This document shows positions 17,816-26,091 of a DNA stretch of 64,000 nucleotides, one piece after another (the first letter of the stretch is position 1; the number at the start of each line of letters is the position of its first letter). Origin of the DNA: a virus; IMG/VR virus record IMGVR_UViG_3300035670_000069, positions 44,557-108,556 of that record; one strand, given 5' to 3'. The notes under the pieces are model-generated. The model searched no databases, was not told the origin of the DNA, and worked only from the letters and a program-made list of their open reading frames with translations. A program made the translations under genes and the position numbers.

Positions 17816-18338
17816 AGAAGACTTAACCAAACACTTAGATGAGATTAACACCGTTGTTGGAGAATATCTAAAAGGTAATGACGCTACCAAAATATCTAAA
17901 GATCTTGCTATACCAAGAACCCGTGTAGTACAGCATATCAATGAGTGGAAAGTTATGGCCTCTGCCAATGATGCAATTCGTGCACGTGCAAAAGAAGCCC
18001 TTGCTGTTGCAGATACACATTATAATAAATTAATATCTAGATCATACGAAGTAATTGACGAGGCATCTCTTACTAATAATCTAAGTGCTAAGACTGCAGC
18101 AATTAAATTAGTAATGGATATTGAATCTAAAAGAATTGATATGTTACAAAAGGCAGGTTTGTTAGAGAACAAAGAACTGGCAGAAGAAATGCTGCAAATA
18201 GAAAAGAAGCAAGATATTCTCATGGGTATTTTAAAAGATATAGCATCAGAATATCCTCAAATACGTGATGAGATTATGCGTAGGCTATCTGATATTTCTA
18301 AAAAGGATGAAGTGATTACAATTGTCCATGATGTTTGA
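17802..18338 (+). CDS. Probable terminase small subunit
   Basis: A 178-residue helical protein with an N-terminal helix-turn-helix (ATKISKDLAIPRTRVVQHI near 28-46) followed by long helices, the layout of DNA-recognising small terminases. It lies directly before the large subunit and overlaps it. It would mark the genome for packaging. Confidence 0.6.
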   Translation: MSTTEEDLTKHLDEINTVVGEYLKGNDATKISKDLAIPRTRVVQHINEWKVMASANDAIRARAKEALAVADTHYNKLISRSYEVIDEASLTNNLSAKTAAIKLVMDIESKRIDMLQKAGLLENKELAEEMLQIEKKQDILMGILKDIASEYPQIRDEIMRRLSDISKKDEVITIVHDV

Positions 18339-20106
18339 TGATTTTTTAGAGGCCCTTGCTGATAATCATTTTGAAGAAACTCCAGTAGATGCAAAAACTT
18401 TTGTTGAGTCTCCAGATTATTTGGGACAGCCAGCACTTTCTGATATTCAATACGACATTGTAGAAGCAATGAGTCAAATTTATCGCAAAGAAGATCTTCA
18501 AACAATTATGGGAGAAGAGGAAGGAGCAAGATATTATGAAAAATACACAAAGAACGAAATTATTCTTCAACTTGGGAAGGGCAGTGGGAAGGACTTTACC
18601 TCTACTGTTGCCTGCTCTTATATTGTATATAAGTTATTATGTCTTAAAGACCCTGCAAGATATTTCGGAAAACCAAGTGGAGATGCAATAGATCTTATCA
18701 ATGTTGCTATTAATGCACAGCAGGCTAAGAATGTTTTCTTTAAAGGCTTTAAATCAAAAATAGAAAGATCACCTTGGTTCGCTGGCAAGTATGAAGCAAA
18801 GGTAGATTCTATTAGTTTTGACAAATCAATTACAGTTTATTCTGGACACTCAGAAAGAGAGTCTCATGAGGGCCTTAATCTTTTATTAGCAGTTCTTGAC
18901 GAGATTTCTGGTTTTGCATCAGAGGTGGCAACAGGAAATGAACAAGGAAAGACTGCTGACAATATCTATAAAGCATTTCGTGGATCAGTTGACTCTCGCT
19001 TCCCTGATCTTGGCAAAGTAGTTCTTCTTTCGTTCCCAAGATATAACGGAGACTTTATTTCTGAGCGGTACGAATCAGTAATTGCAGATAAAGAAGTTAT
19101 AAGCAAAACACATAGGTTTATTATTAATCCATTATTACCAGAGGATGATAAAGATAATTGGTTTGATATTGCTTGGGATGAAGATCATATTAAATCATAT
19201 AAATACCCTGGAGTATTTGCATTAAAAAGACCAACATGGGAAGTTAATCCTACAAGAAAAATTGATGATTTTAAGATTGCCTTTATGACTGACCTTGGAG
19301 ATGCAATGATGCGTTTTGCTTGTGTGCCAACATATGCTTCTGATGCATTTTTTAAGCAGGCTGACAAAGTAAGGGCATGTATGACTATTAGAAATCCTCT
19401 TGATGCCTTTAGAAGATTTGAGGAAAACTTTAAGCCAGACCCAGAAAAAATTTATTATGTTCATGCCGACCTTGCACAAAAGCATGACAAGTGTGCTGTT
19501 GCTATCGCCCATGTTGAGAAATGGGTTAATGTTCAAGTAATTAAGGACTATGAACAAATATCCCCAATTGTTGTTGTCGATGCCGTTGCTTGGTGGGAGC
19601 CAAAAGTAGAGGGTCCAGTTAATCTATCTGAAGTGAAGCAGTGGATACAAAATCTAAGAAGGCTTGGATTTAATATAGGATTAGTTACATTTGACCGTTG
19701 GCAATCGTTTGATATTCAAAATGAATTGCAGGCGGTAGGCATGAGAACAGAAACAGTATCAGTAGCAAAGAAGCACTATGAGGACATGGCCATGCTTGTG
19801 TATGAAGAACGACTCGCTATGCCTGCTATAGAACTTTTGTTTGAAGAATTAACTGAACTTAAGATTATGAAAAATGATAAGGTTGACCACCCCCGTAAAA
19901 AATCTAAGGACTTGGCAGATGCTGTGTGTGGTTCTATTTTTGGTGCAATATCCCATACCCCACGAGATCAAAACCTTGAAGTAGAAGTTCATACTTTTAA
20001 GGATAGGCCTAAACGAGTTGACACGCTCCCTGAGAACGTGATACAATATAAACCTAGTCAAATAGAAGACATAAAAGACTATTTGGATAGACTTAAAACA
20101 ATATAA
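18328..20106 (+). CDS. terL: Terminase large subunit
   Basis: Packaging motor and nuclease, 592 residues. ATPase: Walker A GKGSGKD near 83-89 and Walker B LLLAVLDEIS near 187; the C-terminal RNase H-type nuclease starts with YYVHADLAQ near 379 and includes later acidic residues near KKSKDLADAV. A TTG six bases upstream is an alternative start. No portal or capsid gene follows, which is unusual; those genes must be outside the window. Confidence 0.9.
   Translation: MMFDDFLEALADNHFEETPVDAKTFVESPDYLGQPALSDIQYDIVEAMSQIYRKEDLQTIMGEEEGARYYEKYTKNEIILQLGKGSGKDFTSTVACSYIVYKLLCLKDPARYFGKPSGDAIDLINVAINAQQAKNVFFKGFKSKIERSPWFAGKYEAKVDSISFDKSITVYSGHSERESHEGLNLLLAVLDEISGFASEVATGNEQGKTADNIYKAFRGSVDSRFPDLGKVVLLSFPRYNGDFISERYESVIADKEVISKTHRFIINPLLPEDDKDNWFDIAWDEDHIKSYKYPGVFALKRPTWEVNPTRKIDDFKIAFMTDLGDAMMRFACVPTYASDAFFKQADKVRACMTIRNPLDAFRRFEENFKPDPEKIYYVHADLAQKHDKCAVAIAHVEKWVNVQVIKDYEQISPIVVVDAVAWWEPKVEGPVNLSEVKQWIQNLRRLGFNIGLVTFDRWQSFDIQNELQAVGMRTETVSVAKKHYEDMAMLVYEERLAMPAIELLFEELTELKIMKNDKVDHPRKKSKDLADAVCGSIFGAISHTPRDQNLEVEVHTFKDRPKRVDTLPENVIQYKPSQIEDIKDYLDRLKTI
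20018..20047 (+). promoter_or_regulatory. Sigma70-type promoter for 20130 gene
   Basis: TTGACA at 20018-20023, 18-bp spacer, TACAAT at 20042-20047, inside the 3' end of the terminase gene. The leader then carries AAAAGGAG before ATG 20130. The same TTGACAC/TACAAT design with 18 bp is found at 37839. Confidence 0.6.
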
Positions 20107-20129
20107 GAAATGAATATAAAAGGAGAAAA

Positions 20130-21281
20130 ATGAATTCATTGAAGAAAATCGCTCTAGCCGTGGTTGCAGCCATGACTATGGGCACACTTGTCGCAACACC
20201 TGCAAGTGCTGCTGTCATGACAGTTGCTGTAGATTTGAACTCAGTTGCTAATACAACTGCTTCATCTTCTGCAACACCTGCTGCGCTACCAGTACCAGCC
20301 GATAACACTATCGATGCTACTGACGCACTACGTTTTGTTGCAACAGTTGATACGGGAACAGCCGTAACTGTAACTGCAACAAACGCAACTATCGTAACAG
20401 CACTACATACAGTTGCTGCACCAGTATCAGCAAGTTCTGGATCATCCAGCATTACAATTGCTACTGGCACAGGTACAACCGCAACGTTCTATGTATATAC
20501 TAAAACGACTGCCGTTGGTACCGTTGTTGTTACCAATCAAGGAACAACTCTAACATATTATGTACAAGGTACTGCAGGTTTAATTAATAACCTTACAGTT
20601 TCTGCTCCAGCAAATGGTGCTGCAGGAACTAAGCAGGACATTGTTGTAACTGCAACAGACGTATTTGGAAACAAGATTTCTGGTAAGTCTCTAACCGCTA
20701 CAGTATTTGCTGGTCTTGGAACACTTGATTCCGCAACAGCGACAACTGGTGCAACACTATCTGACTTCGGTCAGGCAAAGTTTAAGTTGACACTTCCAAC
20801 AACTGGAACTCGTTCACTCGTAACATTTGCTCCAACTACAGCAGGAGAGGCTACTTCTGCAGATGTAACTGGTCTAACAGCACGTACACTATCTCCATTT
20901 GCTGAGATTGCAGTTCGTGATCTTTTGACAGAGTTGGCTTCTGCAAATGCTGCACTTGCTGCAGAAAAGGCTGCTCGTGAGGCTGATAAGGTTGCTGCTG
21001 CTAAGGCTGCTTCTGATGCAAAGTTGCTTGCTGATACAGAAGTTCTTTCTCTCAAGTCAGAGATTGTAACTCTTAAGGCTGATGCAGTAACCGCTAAGGT
21101 CGCTGCAGATAAGGCTCTTGCTGATGCTCTTGCTGCTGCTAAGGTTGCTTCCGATGCAGAACTTGCAAAGGTAAAGGCTGATAATGATGCCTCTATGGCA
21201 GCATTGAAGAAGGCATTTAATTCTCTTGCTCGTAAGTGGAACAAGAAGAATCCAAAGGCTAAGGTAGCACTTATTAAGTAA
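20130..21281 (+). CDS. Secreted Ala/Thr-rich surface-type protein with coiled-coil tail
   Basis: A 383-residue protein with a clear signal peptide (basic start MNSLKK, hydrophobic core, cleavage after ASA near 28). Residues about 30-265 are Ala/Thr/Val-rich beta domains like bacterial Ig-like or S-layer proteins; about 270-365 is an Ala-Lys-Asp coiled coil; the end is basic. Base composition and codon use are richer in GC than neighbours, suggesting recent transfer or very high expression. It has its own strong promoter and is followed by a hairpin. It could coat the host surface or be a virion decoration. Confidence 0.65.
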   Translation: MNSLKKIALAVVAAMTMGTLVATPASAAVMTVAVDLNSVANTTASSSATPAALPVPADNTIDATDALRFVATVDTGTAVTVTATNATIVTALHTVAAPVSASSGSSSITIATGTGTTATFYVYTKTTAVGTVVVTNQGTTLTYYVQGTAGLINNLTVSAPANGAAGTKQDIVVTATDVFGNKISGKSLTATVFAGLGTLDSATATTGATLSDFGQAKFKLTLPTTGTRSLVTFAPTTAGEATSADVTGLTARTLSPFAEIAVRDLLTELASANAALAAEKAAREADKVAAAKAASDAKLLADTEVLSLKSEIVTLKADAVTAKVAADKALADALAAAKVASDAELAKVKADNDASMAALKKAFNSLARKWNKKNPKAKVALIK

Positions 21282-21306
21282 TTAACTTAAATAGTGTTAA
21301 TATAGG

Positions 21307-21328
21307 GGGAGAGGGGAAACCTTCTCCC
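21307..21328 (+). terminator. Hairpin after the secreted protein gene
   Basis: Eight-base-pair stem (GGGAGAGG with CTTCTCCC, one G-U pair) and a 6-base loop. The tract after it (TCTAACTATTTA) is only weakly T-rich, so this may be a weak terminator or an mRNA stabiliser. Confidence 0.5.
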
Positions 21329-21354
21329 TCTAACTATTTAAGGAAGTGATTTAA

Positions 21355-21777
21355 TTGGTAAACCCAGTTCCAGGTAAGAAAATTACCTCAAAATATCGTA
21401 TTCCAGGAAAGCATTGGTCTTGTGGATATCATACTGGAGTAGATTATGCAGCACCTACGGGTACAGAGGTTGTTGCTTGTAAAAGCGGTAAAGTATTAGA
21501 AGCAAAAAACGGAGTATCGTTTGGACCTTCATATGGACTAGCAGTAATAATCGATCATGGAGATGGTATGAAAGCAGTATATGCACATCTATCAAAGATT
21601 GATGTAAAGGCTGGAGACAGAGTGCGATCAGGAGATAAGATAGGTGAAGTTGGTTCAACTGGCAATAGTACAGGACCACATTTACATCTTGAAGTAAGAA
21701 TATCTCCTTGGAAGTATGCAAATAAAGATATTGATCCAAGCATTATCATAAACCATAAGCCACAAAAACTAAAATAA
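21355..21777 (+). CDS. M23 family peptidoglycan endopeptidase
   Basis: Zinc metallopeptidase that cuts peptide cross-bridges, 140 residues. LytM motifs: HTGVD with H26 and D30, H78 in YAHLS, and HLHLE with H109 and H111. No signal peptide, so release would need a holin or it acts as part of the virion. TTG start after AAGGAAG. The domain makes up nearly the whole protein. Confidence 0.85.
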   Translation: MVNPVPGKKITSKYRIPGKHWSCGYHTGVDYAAPTGTEVVACKSGKVLEAKNGVSFGPSYGLAVIIDHGDGMKAVYAHLSKIDVKAGDRVRSGDKIGEVGSTGNSTGPHLHLEVRISPWKYANKDIDPSIIINHKPQKLK

Positions 21778-21784
21778 TGTTATA

Positions 21785-23908
21785 ATGTCTTTGTATGGAA
21801 ACATGCATTGGAGAAAGGAAATTAAACATAACTTATTTAGAATAATTCTTTCAGTTATATTTGCGCTAGGGTGGACATTTTCAACGGCATCTCAAGCAGA
21901 TTCTGACTCATTAATACAAGCGTATGAAGATATTCAACAACTACAATCAGATATCAATAAATTAAATGACAAGGCAAAAACTCAAGAATTATTAGATATA
22001 GCAATAGATAAGTATAACTATGCAGTACAGTCAAAATATAACTTAGAAGAATCTGAACAAGAATATAATACGGCGGTAGAGCAGGAGTCCTTGGCATTAG
22101 AGGCTAAAACTCTTGCTCTATCTGCTGTAGATGGTCAAACAGTTACTGTGGCTACCGCATTAGAAGATAAGGATCAAGCATTACAAGATAAAAATAATGC
22201 ACAGGATCAACTTGATATTGCCAATATAAATCTTCAGACGACACAATTGACAATTCAAAACTCAGGAAATCAAGGATGGCAATTTACAGCCTATACCCTT
22301 AACAGAAGTGGTGATTTTGCTTATGCTGGAACAGCATATTGTTCTGGTGTAATAACACAGGCATATCAAGGTATGCCAGTATGTGGCAGGTATGAAAACT
22401 TATTTGTGGTTTATTCTGGAAAAATAACAGCACCTGAAGGTGTTAACTTGGTTTCTTTTGCAGGGTATACGGATGATGGATTTAGAATGTATGTAGATGG
22501 TCAATTGGTTATTGATCAGTGGGTAGATCAAGGATCAACATGGAGTCCATATTATTATCATACCTTTACAGCCGAAGATAGGGTTATAGATGTAGTATTT
22601 CATTATTTTAATGGTGGGGGTCCAGGTGTATTTCATGTAGGATGGGGGCATAGTGGTATCTGGACTGGAGTAGCCTCAAGTGCAATGTCTTATGGACAAG
22701 GAGCAACACAGGCACAGATAGACGCATACAATCAGGCTGTATCAGATCAAGCCCAGGCACAACAAGACTATAACTCTATGGCTGAGATTTATAATAATAA
22801 ACTATCTTATTACAATGAACAGAACTCTATATTATTAGCATACCAACAAACTCTTTCTGAGGCAGAAGCAAACCTAACACAGGCTCAAGAAAGCCTAACA
22901 CTTGCATTAGAAAACCTTACACAAGATCAAAATGAATATGAGGTTTCAATACCAGACATGCAGCAAGCAATACTAAATGCTCAAACTGAGTATAACAAAC
23001 AATGGCAATTTGAAGAAAATCAAAGGGTGGCTGCAGCAATTGCACAGGCTATAGCAAACCAGCCACAACCAATGCCAGAGCCAGAACCAATCCCCACGCC
23101 AGAAGAAAGTACACAGCCAACTCCAGAGCCAACCCCAGAGACAGAGCCAGAACCTTCCATAGAGCCTTCACCAGAGCCTACCCCAAATCCTGAGCCATCG
23201 CCTGAGCAAACAGAACCAGATTTCCCCAATCCTCAGCCAACCGATCAAACAGATGATGAATCATCCGTAACTCCAGACCCTGAGCCTGAGATATCTCCAG
23301 AGCCTCAGCCAGAGCCAACACCTCAGCAAACGGATATAGATCCTCTTCCCACTCCAAGTCCTCAACCAGAGAAATCTCCCGTAGCACCTTCTCCAAAACC
23401 ATCACCACCTAATAATACCACCATTGACTTAACTAGCGTTATTGCTAACCTAACTAGCAAAGATAATATTATTGTTAAATTAACACCAGAACAAATGTCT
23501 GCTGTTGGTCAATCTTTGACTACCCTGGCTCCAGAGGCTAAGGTTGAACTAGCACAAGATCTTGGAGTAAAGACAAATGAGATAGCAATACTTGCAGAAG
23601 AAGCACAAGATAATCCTGCAGTCGCTGCTGCCATCGTAACATTTGCTGAAAAGGCAGAGGAAAACGCTGATGCTCCTATGCCATATACAATTGCAGACGC
23701 TATTACTGAGGCTGCTGCTGAGTTATTTTTAGAGGATCCCTTGGCGGTATTTAATAATATAGATTTAGAAGAATTATCTGACCCTACTCAATGGGGCAAA
23801 GATATGACAGATGATCAGAGAGAAAAGGCACAAGAGGTAATTGTTCCAGTTATTCTTGTTTCTAATATAATTTCTTCTGTGGCTTCTGCGTTAACAAGGA
23901 GGGTATAA
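21785..23908 (+). CDS. Secreted PA14-like, Pro/Glu-repeat surface protein
   Basis: A 707-residue multidomain protein. N-terminal membrane/signal segment (about 12-38), coiled coil (about 40-155), a PA14-like carbohydrate-binding domain (about 160-300; YTDDGFRMYVDGQLVID), second coiled coil (about 310-425), a long PEPTP-type repeat linker (about 435-565), and a C-terminal helical part with a hydrophobic end near 690. Start may be ATG 21803, with GGAA before it. It looks like a cell-surface or fibre protein; with 20130 it forms a secreted pair inside the lysis region. Confidence 0.65.
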   Translation: MSLYGNMHWRKEIKHNLFRIILSVIFALGWTFSTASQADSDSLIQAYEDIQQLQSDINKLNDKAKTQELLDIAIDKYNYAVQSKYNLEESEQEYNTAVEQESLALEAKTLALSAVDGQTVTVATALEDKDQALQDKNNAQDQLDIANINLQTTQLTIQNSGNQGWQFTAYTLNRSGDFAYAGTAYCSGVITQAYQGMPVCGRYENLFVVYSGKITAPEGVNLVSFAGYTDDGFRMYVDGQLVIDQWVDQGSTWSPYYYHTFTAEDRVIDVVFHYFNGGGPGVFHVGWGHSGIWTGVASSAMSYGQGATQAQIDAYNQAVSDQAQAQQDYNSMAEIYNNKLSYYNEQNSILLAYQQTLSEAEANLTQAQESLTLALENLTQDQNEYEVSIPDMQQAILNAQTEYNKQWQFEENQRVAAAIAQAIANQPQPMPEPEPIPTPEESTQPTPEPTPETEPEPSIEPSPEPTPNPEPSPEQTEPDFPNPQPTDQTDDESSVTPDPEPEISPEPQPEPTPQQTDIDPLPTPSPQPEKSPVAPSPKPSPPNNTTIDLTSVIANLTSKDNIIVKLTPEQMSAVGQSLTTLAPEAKVELAQDLGVKTNEIAILAEEAQDNPAVAAAIVTFAEKAEENADAPMPYTIADAITEAAAELFLEDPLAVFNNIDLEELSDPTQWGKDMTDDQREKAQEVIVPVILVSNIISSVASALTRRV

Positions 23909-23916
23909 TACGATCA
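23904..23916 (+). promoter_or_regulatory. -10 box TATAAT for leaderless mRNA
   Basis: TATAAT at 23904-23909 overlaps the stop of the PA14 gene and ends 6 bases before ATG 23916. No good -35 box. Confidence 0.45.
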
Positions 23917-24185
23917 TGACAAAACTTAAGACTATTTTATCTAAAATAAAAGTGGTCAATGCTTTAAGGAAGGCTATAGAATGGCTTTTAAAGGGCGTAA
24001 AAGGGCTTCTGAGGTGGTTTGGTAAGGCCATTAAGGAGAGCATCGCACAGGTGTGGACATTGCTTGGATTCTTCATTGCATGGCTTACCCTAACTGGTAC
24101 TGCCCAACAAATTGTGGGTATAGCAACAGTAGCAGCCACAGTATTATGGCTTATAACAATACCGCTTAGAGAGGAAAAAGAATAG
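23916..24185 (+). CDS. Small membrane protein, holin-like
   Basis: An 89-residue protein with an amphipathic basic N-terminal half (about 1-43) and two adjoining hydrophobic segments (about 46-62 and 65-82), ending in charged residues. Short membrane proteins beside lysis enzymes are often holins, but no family motif is recognised. Confidence 0.5.
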   Translation: MTKLKTILSKIKVVNALRKAIEWLLKGVKGLLRWFGKAIKESIAQVWTLLGFFIAWLTLTGTAQQIVGIATVAATVLWLITIPLREEKE

Positions 24186-24199
24186 TATAATGTCAATAA
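24186..24199 (+). promoter_or_regulatory. -10 box TATAAT for leaderless mRNA
   Basis: TATAAT at 24186-24191 ends 7 bases before ATG 24199. An earlier in-frame ATG at 24190 lies inside the box, so 24199 is the better start. Confidence 0.45.
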
Positions 24200-24537
24200 T
24201 GAAGACCATAGCATCTATATTTTCTGCCCTTCTATTGGTTATTGGATTAACCGCATGTGGTGTTTTTGAAGGCAAGTATAGGTATGAATGCCAAGACCCA
24301 GAAAATTGGGGCACCCCTGGATGTACAAAACCACTATGTACAAGTTACTGCACAGAAGATCTGCTTGGATATGATCCAACCGAAGGTAAAGAAGAAATAT
24401 CAGAAATGCCAGAAATGTTAGATGAACCACAAGAAGAAACAACTTCTGATATAATTGAAGAACCAAAGAGTGCGCCAGCACCAGAGAATGTAGATGAGAT
24501 TAACCAAATGGTTGATGACTTATCGAAAGGAAACTAA
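24199..24537 (+). CDS. Predicted lipoprotein
   Basis: A 112-residue protein with a lipoprotein signal: basic start, hydrophobic core, lipobox LTAC with the Cys near 20. The mature part has six further Cys in a short stretch and an acidic, Glu/Pro-rich tail. Placed between two membrane proteins of the lysis region; could be a spanin-like or superinfection-exclusion lipoprotein. Actinobacterial phages do not need a Gram-negative spanin, so the second idea is somewhat more attractive. Confidence 0.6.
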   Translation: MKTIASIFSALLLVIGLTACGVFEGKYRYECQDPENWGTPGCTKPLCTSYCTEDLLGYDPTEGKEEISEMPEMLDEPQEETTSDIIEEPKSAPAPENVDEINQMVDDLSKGN

Positions 24538-24906
24538 GTGAGTACAAAAGTTAGATATACACCAGCAGAATTAGATTCAAGGCTAAAGTTTATATTGGCA
24601 ATTATGTTGGGAGCAATGGTTTTTTTGATTGTTGCAGGTAACTTGTACGCATTAATTTTTGTTGAGCAGCCTATTGGGGCACAAGCAGAGAACGATAAAA
24701 TGTTTTTTAATCTTTTAAATTCTATTGCTACTTTTATTACTGGTACTCTTGCAGGCATATTAATTGGTAAAACTAATTCTGGATCGTCAGAAGAAACATC
24801 TGTAGCAATTTCTGAAGATGTAGTTGAAGAGCAAATATCTGAAGGAAAGCCTGAAGGTGAGATGCCAGAAGAAACTGAAATTGATGAAGATTGGGATAAA
24901 GACTAA
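24538..24906 (+). CDS. Membrane protein, holin-like
   Basis: A 122-residue protein with GTG start, two membrane segments (about 17-43 and 58-77) and a long acidic C-terminal tail. Two segments, short length and the CHAP enzyme gene directly after it (overlap of one base) fit a class II holin. Function is inferred. Confidence 0.55.
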   Translation: MSTKVRYTPAELDSRLKFILAIMLGAMVFLIVAGNLYALIFVEQPIGAQAENDKMFFNLLNSIATFITGTLAGILIGKTNSGSSEETSVAISEDVVEEQISEGKPEGEMPEETEIDEDWDKD

Positions 24907-25526
24907 TGGCAGAACTTGGTACAGCAGCCAAACTTATTGAGGTTGCTAAAGGCGAATTAGGAACTATTGAAGGCCCCAAAGATAACGAAACAAAATATGG
25001 AAAGTTTATGAAGGCCAACTTTCAGCCATGGTGTGGTTCATTTGTTAACTGGTGTGCTGTTCAGGCTGAAGTTAAGATTCCTAATACAGTATATACTCCA
25101 TCAGGCGCAGCAGCATTTAAGAAGGCTGGTCGTTGGTATGACGCACAAGTTTGTGATCCAGAACCAGGCGATATAGCCTATTTTGATTTTCCAGCAGATG
25201 GTGTTGATAGAATTTCTCATGTTGGAATTGTAATCAAAGATAATGAAGATGGAACTGTTTGGTGTATTGAAGGAAATACCACTAACCGTAAAGGCGGAAG
25301 CCAGCGTAATGGCGGAGAAGTTTGTAAACAACTTCGTGCCTATAAGAAAAATAAAAAGGGCGTAATGATTTCTATTGTTGGATTTGGTCGTCCTAAATTT
25401 AAAAATGAATCTAAGAATAAAGTTAAAGAAACCCCTGTTTCAGAAAACAAAATATGTCCAACATGTGGACAAAATATGCCCAAAAAGTTGACAGGCGGAG
25501 GCGGAACTGGTACACTAATTCAATAG
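24906..25526 (+). CDS. CHAP-domain endolysin
   Basis: Cys-His amidohydrolase/peptidase for cell-wall lysis, 206 residues. Catalytic C43 in PWCGSF and H105 in ISHVGIV, with a following Glu in CIEGNT. C-terminal part has an unusual zinc-ribbon-like CPTCGQ near 178 and a Gly-rich end. It starts at the stop of the holin-like gene. With the M23 enzyme the phage has two wall-cutting activities. Confidence 0.8.
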   Translation: MAELGTAAKLIEVAKGELGTIEGPKDNETKYGKFMKANFQPWCGSFVNWCAVQAEVKIPNTVYTPSGAAAFKKAGRWYDAQVCDPEPGDIAYFDFPADGVDRISHVGIVIKDNEDGTVWCIEGNTTNRKGGSQRNGGEVCKQLRAYKKNKKGVMISIVGFGRPKFKNESKNKVKETPVSENKICPTCGQNMPKKLTGGGGTGTLIQ

Positions 25527-25542
25527 CATAGAAAGGCTTTGA

Positions 25543-26076
25543 ATGACTTGCATTGCGGTAGTTCGTGATAAAGTAAATAATAAAATTTGGATGGCTGGAG
25601 ATCGTGGTGTCTCTGATGATAATACGATTAATGTTTGTTCTAGTCCAAAGATATGGAAAAAAGAAGGATACCTTTTTGGCTATGCTGGCTCAATGGACGG
25701 GGACAGAATAAAGCACTTATTCGTACCCCCACAACCAGAACCTAGAGTAAACATAGATAAGTTTATGTATAGTAAATTTCTTAAAGCCCTTAGAACATTT
25801 TACGAAAATTGGTGGGTAGATACTTCCACATCGTCAGATTTTGGAATGATTATATGCATTAAAGGAAAAATATACGAGCACAATGCTGGAGACATGTCTT
25901 TGACTCAATATGAACAAGACTATTTAGCAATGGGTTCTGGCGGAGATTTGGCTTTAGGATCTTTATACTCTACACAAAAACAAAAAGATTCTAGAAAAAG
26001 GGCGGTACTTGCTGTAAATGCTGCAATAAATCATTCAACAACCTGTAAGGGTCCTATTGACATATTAAGTATTTAG
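25543..26076 (+). CDS. Proteasome/HslV-like Ntn hydrolase
   Basis: A 177-residue protein whose start MTCIAVVRD places Thr2 as N-terminal nucleophile after Met removal, followed by a GDRGVS turn near 26 and a YAGSMDG strand near 46, as in proteasome beta and HslV-type folds. Similar single-domain proteins occur in phages. It may process peptides or cleave a specific protein; no partner ATPase is present. Confidence 0.6.
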   Translation: MTCIAVVRDKVNNKIWMAGDRGVSDDNTINVCSSPKIWKKEGYLFGYAGSMDGDRIKHLFVPPQPEPRVNIDKFMYSKFLKALRTFYENWWVDTSTSSDFGMIICIKGKIYEHNAGDMSLTQYEQDYLAMGSGGDLALGSLYSTQKQKDSRKRAVLAVNAAINHSTTCKGPIDILSI

Positions 26077-26085
26077 GTATATACT
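26057..26085 (+). promoter_or_regulatory. Full sigma70-type promoter, leaderless
   Basis: TTGACA at 26057-26062, 17-bp spacer, TATACT at 26080-26085, then 6 bases to ATG 26092. The -35 lies in the end of the previous gene. This is the clearest leaderless promoter of the window. Confidence 0.7.
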
Positions 26086-26091
26086 AAATAT

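Noticed and set aside
20130-21281. 20130 gene taken as major tail or capsid protein because of its high-expression codons
   Set aside because: A full signal peptide and Sec-type cleavage site argue against a cytoplasmic virion protein; left open as a finding.
23020-23410. Long open frames opposite the PEPT repeats
   Set aside because: They are a by-product of the repetitive codons of the + strand gene; no start signal and low-complexity Gly/Ser content.
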